A stretch of DNA of 64,000 bases from Gnetum montanum (taxonomy: Eukaryota > Streptophyta > Gnetopsida > Gnetales > Gnetaceae), in the NCBI GenBank assembly GCA_015680685.1, contig MNCI01015786.1, positions 20,833 to 84,832 of the forward strand. Reading direction: 5' to 3'. Below, piece by piece: positions 34,232-45,569 of the stretch. Numbering within the stretch: position 1 is the stretch's first letter; every line of letters begins with the position of its first letter. Position numbers and translations under genes: made by a program. A model generated the notes under the pieces. That model was not told the origin of the DNA, searched no databases, and saw nothing but the letters and a program-made list of their open reading frames with translations.

Positions 34232-37200
34232 TTGGGATGGCTATGATTCTCTAGGCATAGAAGGAACCATAACCAAGTGAATTGCTTTCTCTTCTACTAG
34301 CATGTTCTCATCAACTGGTATTGAAGTTAACATGTGAACTAGAGCCTCAAGATGTGCGTTGGAAGTCATTATTAGGTCATACAGTCTTAACATCATGTTC
34401 TCTTATTTTAGAGCCTTCTTGACCTGAGTAAGAAGGCCTAAAAGGTCTTGTCCACCTTCCTATTTTTTACTGCCTTTCTCCTCTTCCATTCGTCCGAGGA
34501 GACGAATTTCCTGAGGAGAAGCAGTTTCAAGTTTGGGGTCAGACCCTTTTGGGCAAGGTGGCGATGATCATGCACGCGTACCAGGGTTAGCTTTTGGTGA
34601 CAAGGTGAACGTAGATATAGAGGGCAAGGGTGTAGGCTTGAAAGTACCTGGGGTAGTATGTTCCATTGCTGCTTCACCTGTCAAATGCTCTTCTCATTTC
34701 TTTGGACGAGAAGGCTGTGATGTTGTCTTACGTAGGGTAGGTATGGTTGAGTGGTTTGGCCCCCTGATGATGAATGGTGTTTGCAGTGTTAGTGCTGGCG
34801 ATGGTGCGGTCTTGTTTACAAAAGGTGCAGGGGTGGATGTCTAGGAGGGATCCTTAGGATGAATGGTTGCTATGGCGTTATTTTAGCCATTGTTGATGTC
34901 AGTGCACAATGCTGAGGCACTTGAACCAAAAATAGTTGCTAAGGTAGTTTTGAATTACTGTCTATGTCAATAGTGTTGATAATGTAGCCAGTATTGTTGG
35001 CATTAAGTGGGTCTATGTAAACATGCATAGATTGATTCTTAGGACGCACATGGTTGCTTTCATCTAGAACCAACTTCCCTTGATCAATCATTCTTTGAAT
35101 GTCATCCTTTAACACCAAATAATAATCTGTGTTGTGACCACAAAGTTGGTGGTAGTCACAGAAGTGCTCCAGCCTAAAATTCTTAGGAACTGGAGGTTCA
35201 TTGGGCAAAGCCAAGGAGGGGCTCCTAAGGAGTGCGTAGTACCATTAATGCCTTTTGGCTGCCTTTGTGTTGAATGTACCCTACCCCCAGTAATTACTTC
35301 AGAAGTTCTGAATGCTTGAATGGTAGTAGGGTATATTTAGAGCGATCTTTACGCTTGAAATTAGGCTTAGGCAGGGTGGATGCTTAGGGTGTCGATGTGG
35401 AGGGTTGAGCAATTTTTCTTGGGTTGGGTGCGGGGTTAGTTGGCGTAGTGATCATCTTTTTGTTGTTTTTGTTGTTAGTCTTGGCTTTGTTTGCCACAGT
35501 GACCACTATGGCTATTGTAGCCTTGCCCTTATCTTTGTCCTTCTTAATAATCATGTTCTTGTATGAAACATAGGCCAAATCTTTACTTGCCTCGACCGTG
35601 TCTTGTATGCTCTTGGTCTGGGCAAAATCCTGACTAAGAGTTAGTGGAGCAAGGTAGTATAGTTTGGACTTAATGAAGTCATTCACTACACCCTTAAAGA
35701 TGGCCAGCAGATGGGCCTCCACGATGGGCTTATGGATCTCATTCAAGGTAATGCTCCATCACTGTATGAATTTCTCGACTGATTCCAGTGGATCTTGCTT
35801 TATGCTCATTAACTGATCCAACGTAACTTCTGGTCTCAAGTTATACTTGAAACAAGTTATGAACTGAGTCAATAGCTCTTCTAGGGTTGAGATAGAAGAG
35901 AATGGGAGCACACGGTACCAGTCCAAAGCTTTGCCCATTAGAGATATAGCAAAGATGCAGATAATGGTATGTGACCATTATTGCAATAGAAGGGACTCAT
36001 ATCTAAATGTTACAAGATGCACATTGGGATCACCCTCCCTATTGTATTTTGTGTCACAACCGATGGCTTTGAGGCATCAAACCTGTTCAGTAAGGATCTA
36101 GATAAGTTGAAATGCTTGATCTAGACCCAGGGGCAATGTAGACGGTTGTGGAGTTGTAGGGCAGCCACCATTGGTGACATAGTAGGGGCAGCAGCCTGGC
36201 TCATAGGTGATGCCATTGGGGCAGCCCCTACAAAGGGTGCTACTTGTACTATCCACCACCCAATGGGTGGTGCTATTGGAGTAGAAGTCGTTGGTGGTGC
36301 CACAAGGTAGGTCATTTGCGTGATTGATGGGGCAGACCACAACCCCATGCTTGGTTGTACTATTTGCAAGACCTGGTATGTTTCATGGTGAGCATAGTGA
36401 GACATTTGAGAAGGTTTTGAAGTAGGGGGAGAAGTGAATGGGGTCCACCACATGGGTGGGGCTGGGCCCACCACTAACAACAAATAGGTGTAGTTGCCAA
36501 AATGGATGCGAAGACTATATGCAACTGTGATGTAGGTACTGTCTGGACATAAGGCAGTGTAGCCGTGATCGGTGCGTGGTATGATGAAGGAATGGATTGG
36601 GGAACAGATTGTGGGGGGGGTAGTGCCTAGGAATGAGACAAGGGAATAGGCGTGTCGATATGCCGAGTGCATGGCATGGCTACCTGTTGCCGATGAAACT
36701 ATGAATTGCGATGGTGCAGACGTAATCATGAAGGGAGCATTCGTAAAGAGTGGGTTCAACTAGAAAGACAAGATGGGAGGGATGGTGGCAGGGTTAGTTT
36801 GACCCCCACCCTTAGATTGGGAATCTAGGTTTTCTTACCCATCTTGAAATGCCTTGTCATAGTGAGATGCCATATCTTGCTGCTCCCTAAGCCTACTTGT
36901 CTGTATCAGCTGATCTAAGATCCACTAATACGTTTGCATCAAAGGAATGATAGTACCAGGAGTAGGGATAAATTCACTCCCAATGTGGTAAAGGAACTCA
37001 AAGTGACATTTATCTTTGAGTTTGTGGACATCTAAGGGAAGATTTTCCTGGACCTTAGTGCAGAGAAAATTGTAAAGCTTGGTTTATTGTACCAAGCTCT
37101 CAGGTGATCAGTTTGGATCCTAAGAGATCGGTGTGGCCCTTGCACTGGGCTAGGTGGTTGTTCAGCACCTATGATGCCCTGAACCAAAAAAGGGACCTCA

Positions 37201-37238
37201 ACATTAGAGGTAGAAATGACAATGGTTGAGGAAATCAT
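34232..37238 (-). pseudogene. gag: Broken gag of element C
   Basis: Minus strand, start taken at ATG complement(37236..37238). A Pro/Thr/Ser-rich N-terminal half (36121-36759) precedes the gag core at 35384-35900, where NEIHKPIVEAHLLAIFKGVV and FIKSKLYYL align with F (NEIPKHIVDAHMLAIFKGAV). The nucleocapsid-like part (34939-35214) reads FCDYHQLCGHNTDYYLVLK: Tyr replaces the last metal-binding Cys, as in A. Many frameshifts. Confidence 0.82.
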
Positions 37239-37460
37239 TTTTGTGAAGCTAAAAACGGTTTATGAGTAAGAAAAATAAAGAGATTAAGTGGCGATTGGAG
37301 GCTTTCTATACTACAAGGTTCCAAAGGAATCATCATTACAACTAGCCTGTATCACATGGTGCGTAAACAACCACAAGGGTGTCACATTTATGCTAATAGG
37401 TAACGAGGTATAGAGAGCATGCAGGACTACCCGTGAGACACAAAAGGGGCACCAAAAGAC

Positions 37461-37476
37461 CCTCCTTCTAGTGCCA
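37461..37476 (-). other. Primer-binding site of element C
   Basis: On the minus strand TGGCACTAGAAGGAGG follows the 5' LTR end by five bases and matches that of A except for one base. Confidence 0.75.
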
Positions 37477-37481
37477 AAAAC

Positions 37482-38778
37482 TGTAGCAACCGAAAACCTC
37501 GATGGCTAGAAACACCGAGAGGTTGCCAGGCAAACAGTTTAACCCTGGATCTGTGTGAGGGCCATGCTGGATAAAATAGAAGCAGGGCATCCTGAACAAT
37601 CTAATCAATNATTATCATTGTTTGGCACAATTTCCTTCATTCTTGCATTTATTGATTATCGATTTTACCTCGTGTATTTCACATTTAAAACAATATTCAC
37701 GTAAGGTTAAGTTACATCAATTAAGTCCTTGTCTAATTGATTAGATTGTTCAGGATGCCCTGCTTCTATTTTATCCAGCATGGCCCTCACACAGATCCAG
37801 GGTTAAACTGTTTGCCTGGCAANGTTTCTCGTTGGGATATTTATAGGGCTAGGAGCAAGCAAGAAATGAGGCCTGGATGCCACATGTCCTAGACCCACGA
37901 GATGCTAACATGCCCATACTGCATAAATGTGTAAAATCAGTTGTGAACTTGCTACGCTGCAACCATGTTGTCGAAATTGCACATGTTGGAATCTAGTGTG
38001 CCAACAATGCAAGTGAGAAATGAAGCACATTAAAGTAGTGTAGCTGCTTCCTACATTGTGCTACACTATGTAGCATAGCACATTGGCATAGCGTAGCTGC
38101 TTGCTACGCTGTGCTACACTATGTAGCATAGCCACCGGCTGAAACAGAAAACTTGCATTGGAGTCACCAGCTTTTGCTGAAAGCCTTGGTGCACGCCAGG
38201 CTAACCTTTGGAGCATTTCTATTTATGTGCATCTTTGCTACGCTATGCTACCCTACGTAGCATAGCATAGCATAGCAGCCAATGTAACTTGCGTTTTTGT
38301 CAAAACTATAGGGTTTCACGAGAAAAGTTTACTTGCTTTGTCCTTGCAACGCTATATAGCATACCATAGTGTAGCACCCTGTGTTGGCTGGATTTTGACT
38401 TTCCCTTGTGCAAACATCTTGCCAAAACTTGTATTCAGAAAGTTGATTGATTCTTCGAAGGCTTGCTATGCTGCGCAGCATAGCAGACGTCTCTACTAGA
38501 AAACTTTCCGAACTATTTTGTCCATCCTAAACACCGTCGACAACCCCTAGCGTTGTTTCTGAGTAGACTGTTAGCTAGGTGAATTGTCCAGGTGGGCAAG
38601 CTGAAGAGTCCATCGGGCCTGTCAACTCTAGAGGTAGAAAACTTGCTGAACTAAACACTCTAACCTCAGTGCCTATATTTTCCTGCCAAACTGTCATGAT
38701 GCTACGCTTATGGAAGTTCTTGCCTAAACTCCAAGACCCTGGTGAAGCAAGAGGATCTCAAAATTTTATGGTGTTTCA
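37482..38778 (-). repeat. 5' LTR of element C, misassembled at its 3' part
   Basis: Minus strand: begins TGAAACACCATAAAATTTTG at 38778 and ends GGTTTTCGGTTGCTACA at 37482. TATA box TATAAATA is complement(37838..37845). Rich in GCTACGCTA and its complement (38020-38480). Between Ns at 37610 and 37823 lies a segment in the wrong orientation that repeats 87 bases exactly. Confidence 0.88.
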
Positions 38779-38783
38779 TACTC
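38779..38783. repeat. Target-site duplication of element C (right copy, TACTC)
   Basis: Identical to 2141-2145; directly follows the outer end of the 5' LTR. Confidence 0.93.
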
Positions 38784-38880
38784 CACTTAATAGGTTACAA
38801 CCTCCCCTAAATAAAGACAAACATGTCAAAATTTAACTATAAGATCTTGGTGTTTTATTCACTTAGCAACTTAATCATAC
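38784..38880. other. Host flank between elements C and D
   Basis: Ninety-seven bases, the only sequence between the two nests. It would join 2140 before C inserted. No feature seen. Confidence 0.6.
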
Positions 38881-39769
38881 TGATGAAGCATCAAAGTGTC
38901 ACGTCGATGACCCCCTATTGATGTGGCCTTGTCGATAGGCCCATGTTGATGTGGCCCCATCTATGTGATGTTGTGCAATTGACACGGCCACATCGATGTA
39001 GCATTTGTTGCATTTATGGGGCCCTGTCGACATAGCTCCATGATAAAGTTTATAAATACGTGCTCACTAACTGTGTTTATGGGAAGTCAAGTCATAGTTG
39101 CAGTAGGAGTTAGAAAGTGTACAGATCTTTATTCGAACACTGATGTACTTGAGTGTACCAATGTGAACAGCAATAAAGATGAACCTTTTGATCAAACTTT
39201 GCAACACTTGGAATAGATTAATGATTTATTTCAACATTTATTTTTTTCATAAATTATGCAATTAATTAAGCTAAATTAGACTTCAATTGATTAATTAATT
39301 AAGCTAAATAGATTAAACACATAAGTACGACTGCTTTGAGCATAAACACATATTTTCTTGGTAATTCCAACAACGCTATTTCTTGGTTTGCCTAGTAGCA
39401 TAGCACTTGTTAATCCCAGTAGTAGATACATAGGTTTAGAACGTGTATGGAAAGTGGGACCAAATACTTATGTTAGGATTAGTTAAATATTAATTAATGA
39501 GTTAGATTAAATTAGCTATTAGATCATCTCATTTCTCTATTTTAAAGCAATAGGAACATCAAACATAAAATAATAAAAATCATATGCCTTAATTACACTT
39601 GATGATAGCTTTGTACATCACAAGTGTAATTGGAAAGACAACAAATGACTATTAGGGCAAGTTCATTTCCTAGAGGGTAGTGTACTAGAAGACATAGAAT
39701 TCAACTAGATTACATGTGAACACTTAGTGATTTGTATGGTTGAGCATAGCGGTACTTCGTCGTGCATCA
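38881..39769 (+). repeat. 5' LTR of element D
   Basis: Starts TGATGAAGCATCAAAG, ends CGTCGTGCATCA directly before the primer site. The downstream third resembles the LTR of E (GGTTGAGCATAG, GTAATTCC/GTAATCCC). TATA box TATAAATA at 39051-39058. U3 (38903-39045) holds repeated TTGATGTGGCCCCAT-like words. No partner LTR lies in the window. Confidence 0.8.
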
Positions 39770-39770
39770 T

Positions 39771-39788
39771 TGGCGCTATTGAGAGGGA
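39771..39788 (+). other. Primer-binding site of element D
   Basis: TGGCGCTATTGAGAGGGA one base after the LTR. It resembles TGGCGCCGTTGCCGGGGA, the complement of the plant tRNA-Asp 3' end, with several changes. Confidence 0.65.
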
Positions 39789-39922
39789 TTCCTTTTGTTG
39801 AAATGTGCACTATCTAGGTTTAGTGAACATCATTAACATCATTGGACAAACTTTAAGGTAAAAATCATTCTCACAATAAATATAATCACATATGCACACT
39901 GATATCATATTTGTATTGCAAA

Positions 39923-42847
39923 ATGTCTTCTTCTCATCGGTGCAATGATACTAAATTGTTGGTCCCTCAAGAATGTAAAGTGGTGTATACTCATCCAGAT
40001 GAGTATGTGCCTGACTTCATCTTCATCTTGCATCAAGATGAACAACAATGATAGTGAGACATGAAAGGCAGCACTGTAATGCCTCTCGATCGATCTGTGC
40101 CTAGGATGCTACTTCAAACCCTTAGGAGGATGGGCATCTAGGATCTTTAAGAGGATTACATTTTGCATGATTATGAATATTGAGACTTTCATCCCACTGA
40201 AACACAATGTAGGAGAGATTGACACCAAGAGAAGCACCATGAGTTTATGAAGGGAAAACGGTTCACCAATTCCTTATTCCTACTTAACCAAAATGACAAT
40301 GAGGATCCTCCCTCTAGGGGTTCTCAACATGATGATTCTCCACCCCTTGTTATTGGTGATGGCGGTGCAACCCTGAATTTGTAGTCCACTATCAACAATC
40401 TAGGTTCAAGTAAAAATGGCAGTCAAGGTAGGGGCTCAGACAAGCATCAAGAGGATAAGAAAACTGATGAACATGGTCGTGACAACTAAAGAGGAGTTGG
40501 CAAACACCATGATGGTGGAAATCCTTCTCACTCTTCATCCTCTTCCTCTACATCCTTTATTTTCTCTTCTAGTTCTAACAAATTCCGCAAAAAGAATAAT
40601 CATGATGAACAAGAACAACACGACAACAATGATGATCACTGAGCCCACCATGATTGAAGGGGTAGTAGAGGACATCATTGACATCATCGAAATAATGATA
40701 ATTATGAGCCTTTGTTGGCAACTTGAAGCATGATAAATATTGTAGATGCTATAAAAATTCAAACTAGGCATGTGAAGGATAGTCAAATTAGATGACTTGA
40801 TATGAACAATATTTCCAAATTTGAGAGGAGATATAACTCCAATCCATGAACACACCTTCAAGATTTTCATAATGCATGTGGTTTACAAAATATTGAAAAT
40901 GATTGGTAGAAATTAAAGCTATTTCCTAGGACACTCATCAAGGAAGAAGAAAGCCAGTACTAGTCCTTAGAGCCGTAATCCATCCATAGGTGGAGTACAA
41001 TGCTAGAGTTATTTAATGATAAGTATCAACCATACTCTAGAGTGTCTAATCTGAGAAGGTAGATCCAAGGATGGAAGCAAGGAAACCATGAACCCTTGGA
41101 TGCCACCATGGGTAGATACTATTCTCTCCTAAACTAATGCCCTAGCCATGATTATTCTCAATAGGAATAACTTTGTCATATCATAGATGGACTTAGAATA
41201 GAAATGAGAAAAAATCTCGAGGTCTATGCCCAAAGGAGACTATCAGAACTTAAAGCCCATCAAATCCAAAGGCTAATTTTGTAGGTACCAAAAGAAGAAG
41301 GAGAGTTGATAAAACGTAAAAGTATTGAGGAATACAATAAGGATCCTTCCATGAGAAAGAGGGAGGTTCGATTTTGTGATAGTGAGGAAGAGTCATCTCA
41401 TGATGAGGCAGTGAATAGAAGGGCCTTGTGGATTCAAAAATCTATGTCTAAAATGTCAACCAAGGAAGATAAAATGTGAGATTCTTTAGATGAAAAATTC
41501 CAAACTACTCTAAAAATCACTAAATAATCAAAAGAGCAAAGTAGTGATCACAACCGTAGGAGGCAAAAAGAAGCTAAAAGTACCTACCAAAGGGATAAGG
41601 ATAAAATCTTTGTAGTAGATGAAGTTGTGAAAACTAAATCAAATGATGCTAGTAGGTGTGACATCTACCAATATGAACATCCTAAGGGATGTTGCCCCAT
41701 AGTGTCACACTTACAAGAGTCTAGGGTGTATGCTCTAAATTCATGACTAGAAAAAAGGTAAACACCCATAAGATTAACTTATCCATAAGGTAATCCTAGA
41801 CAGTTCCATCAACAACAACAATATTATCCAAGTGGAGCTCCACCACAACCATACAAGCAATATTAATAGTGGCACCAATCATAGTCATGGGGGATTCCAT
41901 CACCAAGGCAACAGTACCCTTAGAAGCAACTAGATCCATATGAGTATTACATTTAGTAACCCCTATCTCCCCCCGTGACTCTTCCAATCATGTTTCTCCT
42001 TTCCAACATTACTACCACCCTCCTAAATACTATAGAGTTTATTCTCCACATTTCAAGAGGGAATTCACATTTTATCCTTTTCCTCCTCCTATGCCTGCAC
42101 CTATTCCTCCACCCTCAACATAGCTATTGCTTGCTCCATCCATGTAGGGTGAACTTCCAACCTAGTCATAGCAACCCAATGCTACAAGGGTCATCAATCT
42201 ACAACCAATTCATCAACTGAGGGGTTCAAAACCTCATGCTTGTAAAATTCCATTCTTCCGAACCAACAACCTACTAAGCCTTGACAAACTCAGGCAACTA
42301 ATCACCCTACTCCTACCTCATCCTGTACAAACAATTCCATTGGATCCCCTTCAAACCAAATGCCACCTAAAATCCATATTGTTATGTTCACTCATGCCAT
42401 ATTTGATTAGATCTAGGTTGGAAACGTTCCTAGGAAATTAGTTGATCTTGGAAGTCCCCTTATCTATTTACAAATTGCTAGGAATGAACCATATAAAGCT
42501 CTTCTTGATTCAGGTTCCGATGTGAACTTGATTTTTCAAGAGATGTATACTGCCTAAAACCTACTTCCTTTCAAGAAGAGCAATATCATATTGTAATTGG
42601 CATACCATTCCATCACTATTCCATTGGGATTGATCAAAGACATTATGATCACTATCTGTGGATGATCTTATCCTACTAATTTCCTAGTAATCAAGGTTGA
42701 GAATTGTAAGGAGGACTTCCCAATCATTATGGGAAGGGTATGGCTAAGCACTATTAATGCAAGAATGGGCATCAGAGATCTTTCCCTAGAGATATCGAAG
42801 GAAAATGCATTTGGAAAGATCGAGAAGAGACAAGTTTCATGCATATA
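39923..42847 (+). pseudogene. gag: Broken gag and protease of element D
   Basis: Starts MSSSHRCNDTK at ATG 39923, aligned with gag of E (MSSSLHKSTSP). Recognisable blocks: DEYVPDFIFILHQDEQ, the Ser/His-rich middle (40500-40700), DMNNISKFERRYNSN, KLKLFPRTLIKE and LFNDKYQPYSR (41010-41040), then a Pro/Tyr-rich linker. Protease near 42480-42550 keeps the catalytic ALLDSGSDVNLIFQEMY (Asp-Ser-Gly at 42507-42515). Stops nearly all replace Gln or Trp. Confidence 0.85.
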
Positions 42848-42950
42848 GCGATACATGGTGTAATTACATGCAAAAACTTTGGTCTATGAAATCAACATCT
42901 ATTTCTGCATGTAGGCAGTGTGCATATGAAGTAGATATTTGTATGTAGTA

Positions 42951-43032
42951 NNNNNNNNNNNNNNNNNNNNNNNNNNNNNNNNNNNNNNNNNNNNNNNNNN
43001 NNNNNNNNNNNNNNNNNNNNNNNNNNNNNNNN
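42951..43032. other. Assembly gap (82 N)
   Basis: Run of N between protease and RT of element D; the following segment is inverted (see findings). Confidence 0.95.
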
Positions 43033-43346
43033 TTGGCTTCATGGATGGATTAGTGTAAATGTAATGTTGACGTATTTTTGGATCAATTTTAGTGAGTTTA
43101 GGATATGATGCAAATGCTATTGGCCATATGTTGACAATTTTGCTTTCTATTTAGGAGAAAGTTTGGCATTAAATATAATTGGCTTGCCATTTTATAAAAA
43201 TGCATATTCTCATATAGTGNTCTCCTAAATAGAAAGCAAAATTGTCAACATATGGCCAATAGCATTTGCATCATATCCTAAACTCACTAAAATTGATCCA
43301 AAAATACGTCAACATTACATTTACACTAATCCATCCATGAAGCCAA

Positions 43347-44599
43347 GAAGGCAACCACAAGGATAGTTGAATCCAGAATTGAAGCAAATCATCAAAGAGG
43401 AGATTAAGCAACTCCTTAACGTAGGGTTCATCTATCCCATTACCGGTAGTAAGTGGGTCAATCCACTCATCATAGTGCCAAAGAGAGGTAAAAAATGGTG
43501 GGTTTGTATTGACTTTAGGCTATTAAACATGGCAACAATCAAAGATCATTTTTCATTGATATTCGATGATCAGGTGTTGGACACCATATCTTGGCATTGC
43601 TATTACATTTTTCTAGATGGTTATAGTGGCTATAACCAAATCTAGATTACACTAGAAGATTAAGCCAAAACAACATTCACAAGTTTTTAGGGGACCTTTG
43701 CATGTCGCAAGATTCTTTTTGGTCTATGTAATGCTCCTACCACTTTCCAACACCTGGTCTTAAGCATCTTTCAATAGCAAATAGATAGCGAAGTAGAAGT
43801 CTTCATGTCTGACTTCTCCACTTATGGTGCTACATTCAAACAAACCTTGGACTACCTTGAGCAAGTAATAAAAAGATGTGTGGAAACAAATCTATAGCTC
43901 AATTGGAAAAAGAGTCATCTCATGGTCCAAGAAGGCATTGTGTTGAGGCACAAAATTTCATAGGAAGGGATTGAGGTAGACCTTGAAAAGATAAAGATCA
44001 TCCAAGGAATCACTAGCCAACTAGAAACTATCAAAGATGTTTCACCATTCCTTGGACATACTAGCTACCACTAGCAATTTATAGAGAATTTCTCTAATAT
44101 TGTGAAATCATTGGTCGAGATAACAAATAAAGATGCTCCTTTCATCTAGACCAAGAAATGAAAAAATACATTCCAAAGCCTCAAGTAGAACCTCCTAGAA
44201 AATCTAATTCTACAAGCACCTAACTAGTCAAGACCATTCCATATCATGACAGATGTATTTAACTACACCTTGGGAGCCATACTTATGTAGTTGGATGATA
44301 ATCCATATTACATCCATTGCAGAAGTCAAAGCATTATGGGTGCACAGTTGAATTACACCACCACAGAGAAAGAATTGATGGCAACAATGTTTGCTATAGA
44401 GAAGGTTAGGCACTATGTGCTTGGATATAAAGTATTTGTGCACATGAACCACAGTGTCATTCACTTCCTCATGAACAAGCCAACAGTGAGCCCCTATGTC
44501 ATATAGTGGCTAATGATATTTTAGGAATTCAATCAAACAATGGTAGATCGAAAAGAAATTGAGAATGTGATCACTGACCATCTATCTTGGTTGTTATGG
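43347..44599 (+). pseudogene. pol: RT and RNase H of element D (pol, first part)
   Basis: RT begins near NPELKQIIKEEIKQLLNVGF (43367). It holds WVCIDFRLLNMATIKDHF, YIFLDGYSGYNQ and VFMSDFSTYG at 43800, where the first catalytic Asp of FMDDFS is Ser. RNase H follows (44240-44590: YTLGAIL, QLNYTTTEKELMATMFAIEK). It stops at 44599 where element E begins; integrase resumes at 54602. Confidence 0.87.
44595..44599. repeat. Target-site duplication of element E (left copy, TATGG)
   Basis: TATGG before the 5' LTR of E; AATGG follows its 3' LTR at 54597-54601. Four of five bases agree. Confidence 0.75.
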
Positions 44600-45418
44600 T
44601 GATGAACCATGATATCGTGTCCACAATATCGTGTTTGCGATATCAGATCAACCATGCAATATCGGATACCCGATATCATGGCCCATCTCCTTGCCTATAA
44701 ATAAGAGGTGGTGCCCTTTTATTTAGACATTAGAAGTTAGTCCTTAGCCAAACTCTTGCCAATTTTTCCCCCAAAGTTAGAATTATTTCTGTGTGCCTGC
44801 AGTAGGAGTTATAGAGTGAACGGATCTTTATTCAAGCATTGTGTACCTGAGCACACTTTATGTATGGTAATAAAGATGCACTTCATGATAAACCTTGCAA
44901 CATAAAAAATAGATTAATCAGTGTTAATTATTATTTAGTGCTTTCGTAGTTAATTAATGATTTCTCTCACCCTACAACTCTCTTAGTTAAATACACTCAG
45001 TATGACCACTTCAAGCATGTGTGTAGCACTTGGAAACCTAGTAACGATTAGCGTATAGTAATCCCAGTAGCATTGCACTGGTTCAGGATGTGTACGAAAA
45101 GTGGGAACGGATACTGGTGTTAGGAGTACTTAGAACTTAGTTAATGAGTAGTTAATTTGGATTAGTCACTTAGTTATCTCTTTTCCCCTCCTTATTCGTG
45201 CAGGATGCAAAACGCATAAAAGCCATAAAAATCATATGCCTTAAGCTTACTTAATCATACAACTATGACATACAAGTAAGTTTGGGAAGACAATGATTAA
45301 TCAACCCATTATTGTTCCAAAAAGGTGCATAGCCACTTAGTCCTTAGAATTTGATCGAATCATGTGTGAAATGCTCGTATTTGTATGGTTGAGCATAGGG
45401 GTACCTTGCCGCTCATCA
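44600..45418 (+). repeat. 5' LTR of element E
   Basis: Starts TGATGAACCATGATATC, ends CCGCTCATCA. TATA box at 44696-44703. Its start is a cluster of GATATC and decayed AATATC words. Pairs with 53746-54596. Confidence 0.94.
44696..44703 (+). promoter_or_regulatory. TATA box in 5' LTR of element E
   Basis: TATAAATA followed by AGAGG; the same is kept in the 3' LTR (53856-53863) and in LTR G (complement 273..280). Conservation across three diverged LTRs supports it as the core promoter. Confidence 0.75.
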
Positions 45419-45420
45419 TT

Positions 45421-45438
45421 TGGCACCATTGCCGAGGA
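45421..45438 (+). other. Primer-binding site of element E (tRNA-Asp type)
   Basis: TGGCACCATTGCCGAGGA, two bases after the LTR. It matches TGGCGCCGTTGCCGGGGA, the complement of the plant tRNA-Asp 3' end, except for three G-to-A changes. Confidence 0.85.
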
Positions 45439-45569
45439 CTTAGTTGTTTGTGCACTAAGTATAACTTAGGAAATCATTCACATCATTGGAACGAATCCTT
45501 AGGGTTGGTTAAGAAAAAAAAAGAGAAAAGAAGAATAATAATAGTACATTGCACACTGAACAAGACAAG

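Larger units (their letters stand above)
2146..38778 (-). mobile_element. Tat-type Ty3/gypsy element C, split by element A
   Basis: Minus-strand element with 5' LTR at 37482-38778, primer site at 37461-37476, gag (about 34939-37238), protease (33584-34231), tandem repeats, a gene on the opposite strand (28272-32897), pol (27579-27680 continuing at 4990-8335), tandem repeats (4490-4990), polypurine tract (3092-3107) and 3' LTR (2146-3091). Element A (8341-27573, opposite orientation) sits in pol. Two RNase H domains and the YVDDIEVKS-type RT motif place it in the Tat lineage. Without A it is about 17.4 kb, close to the 19.2 kb of A. Every protein gene is broken by stops. Confidence 0.92.

Noticed and set aside
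34533-34844. Plus-strand frame of 103 codons
   Set aside because: Shadow of gag of element C on the other strand.
37500-37823. A hairpin or inverted-repeat element
   Set aside because: Arms are exactly identical and bounded by Ns in otherwise decayed DNA, so an assembly error is far more likely.
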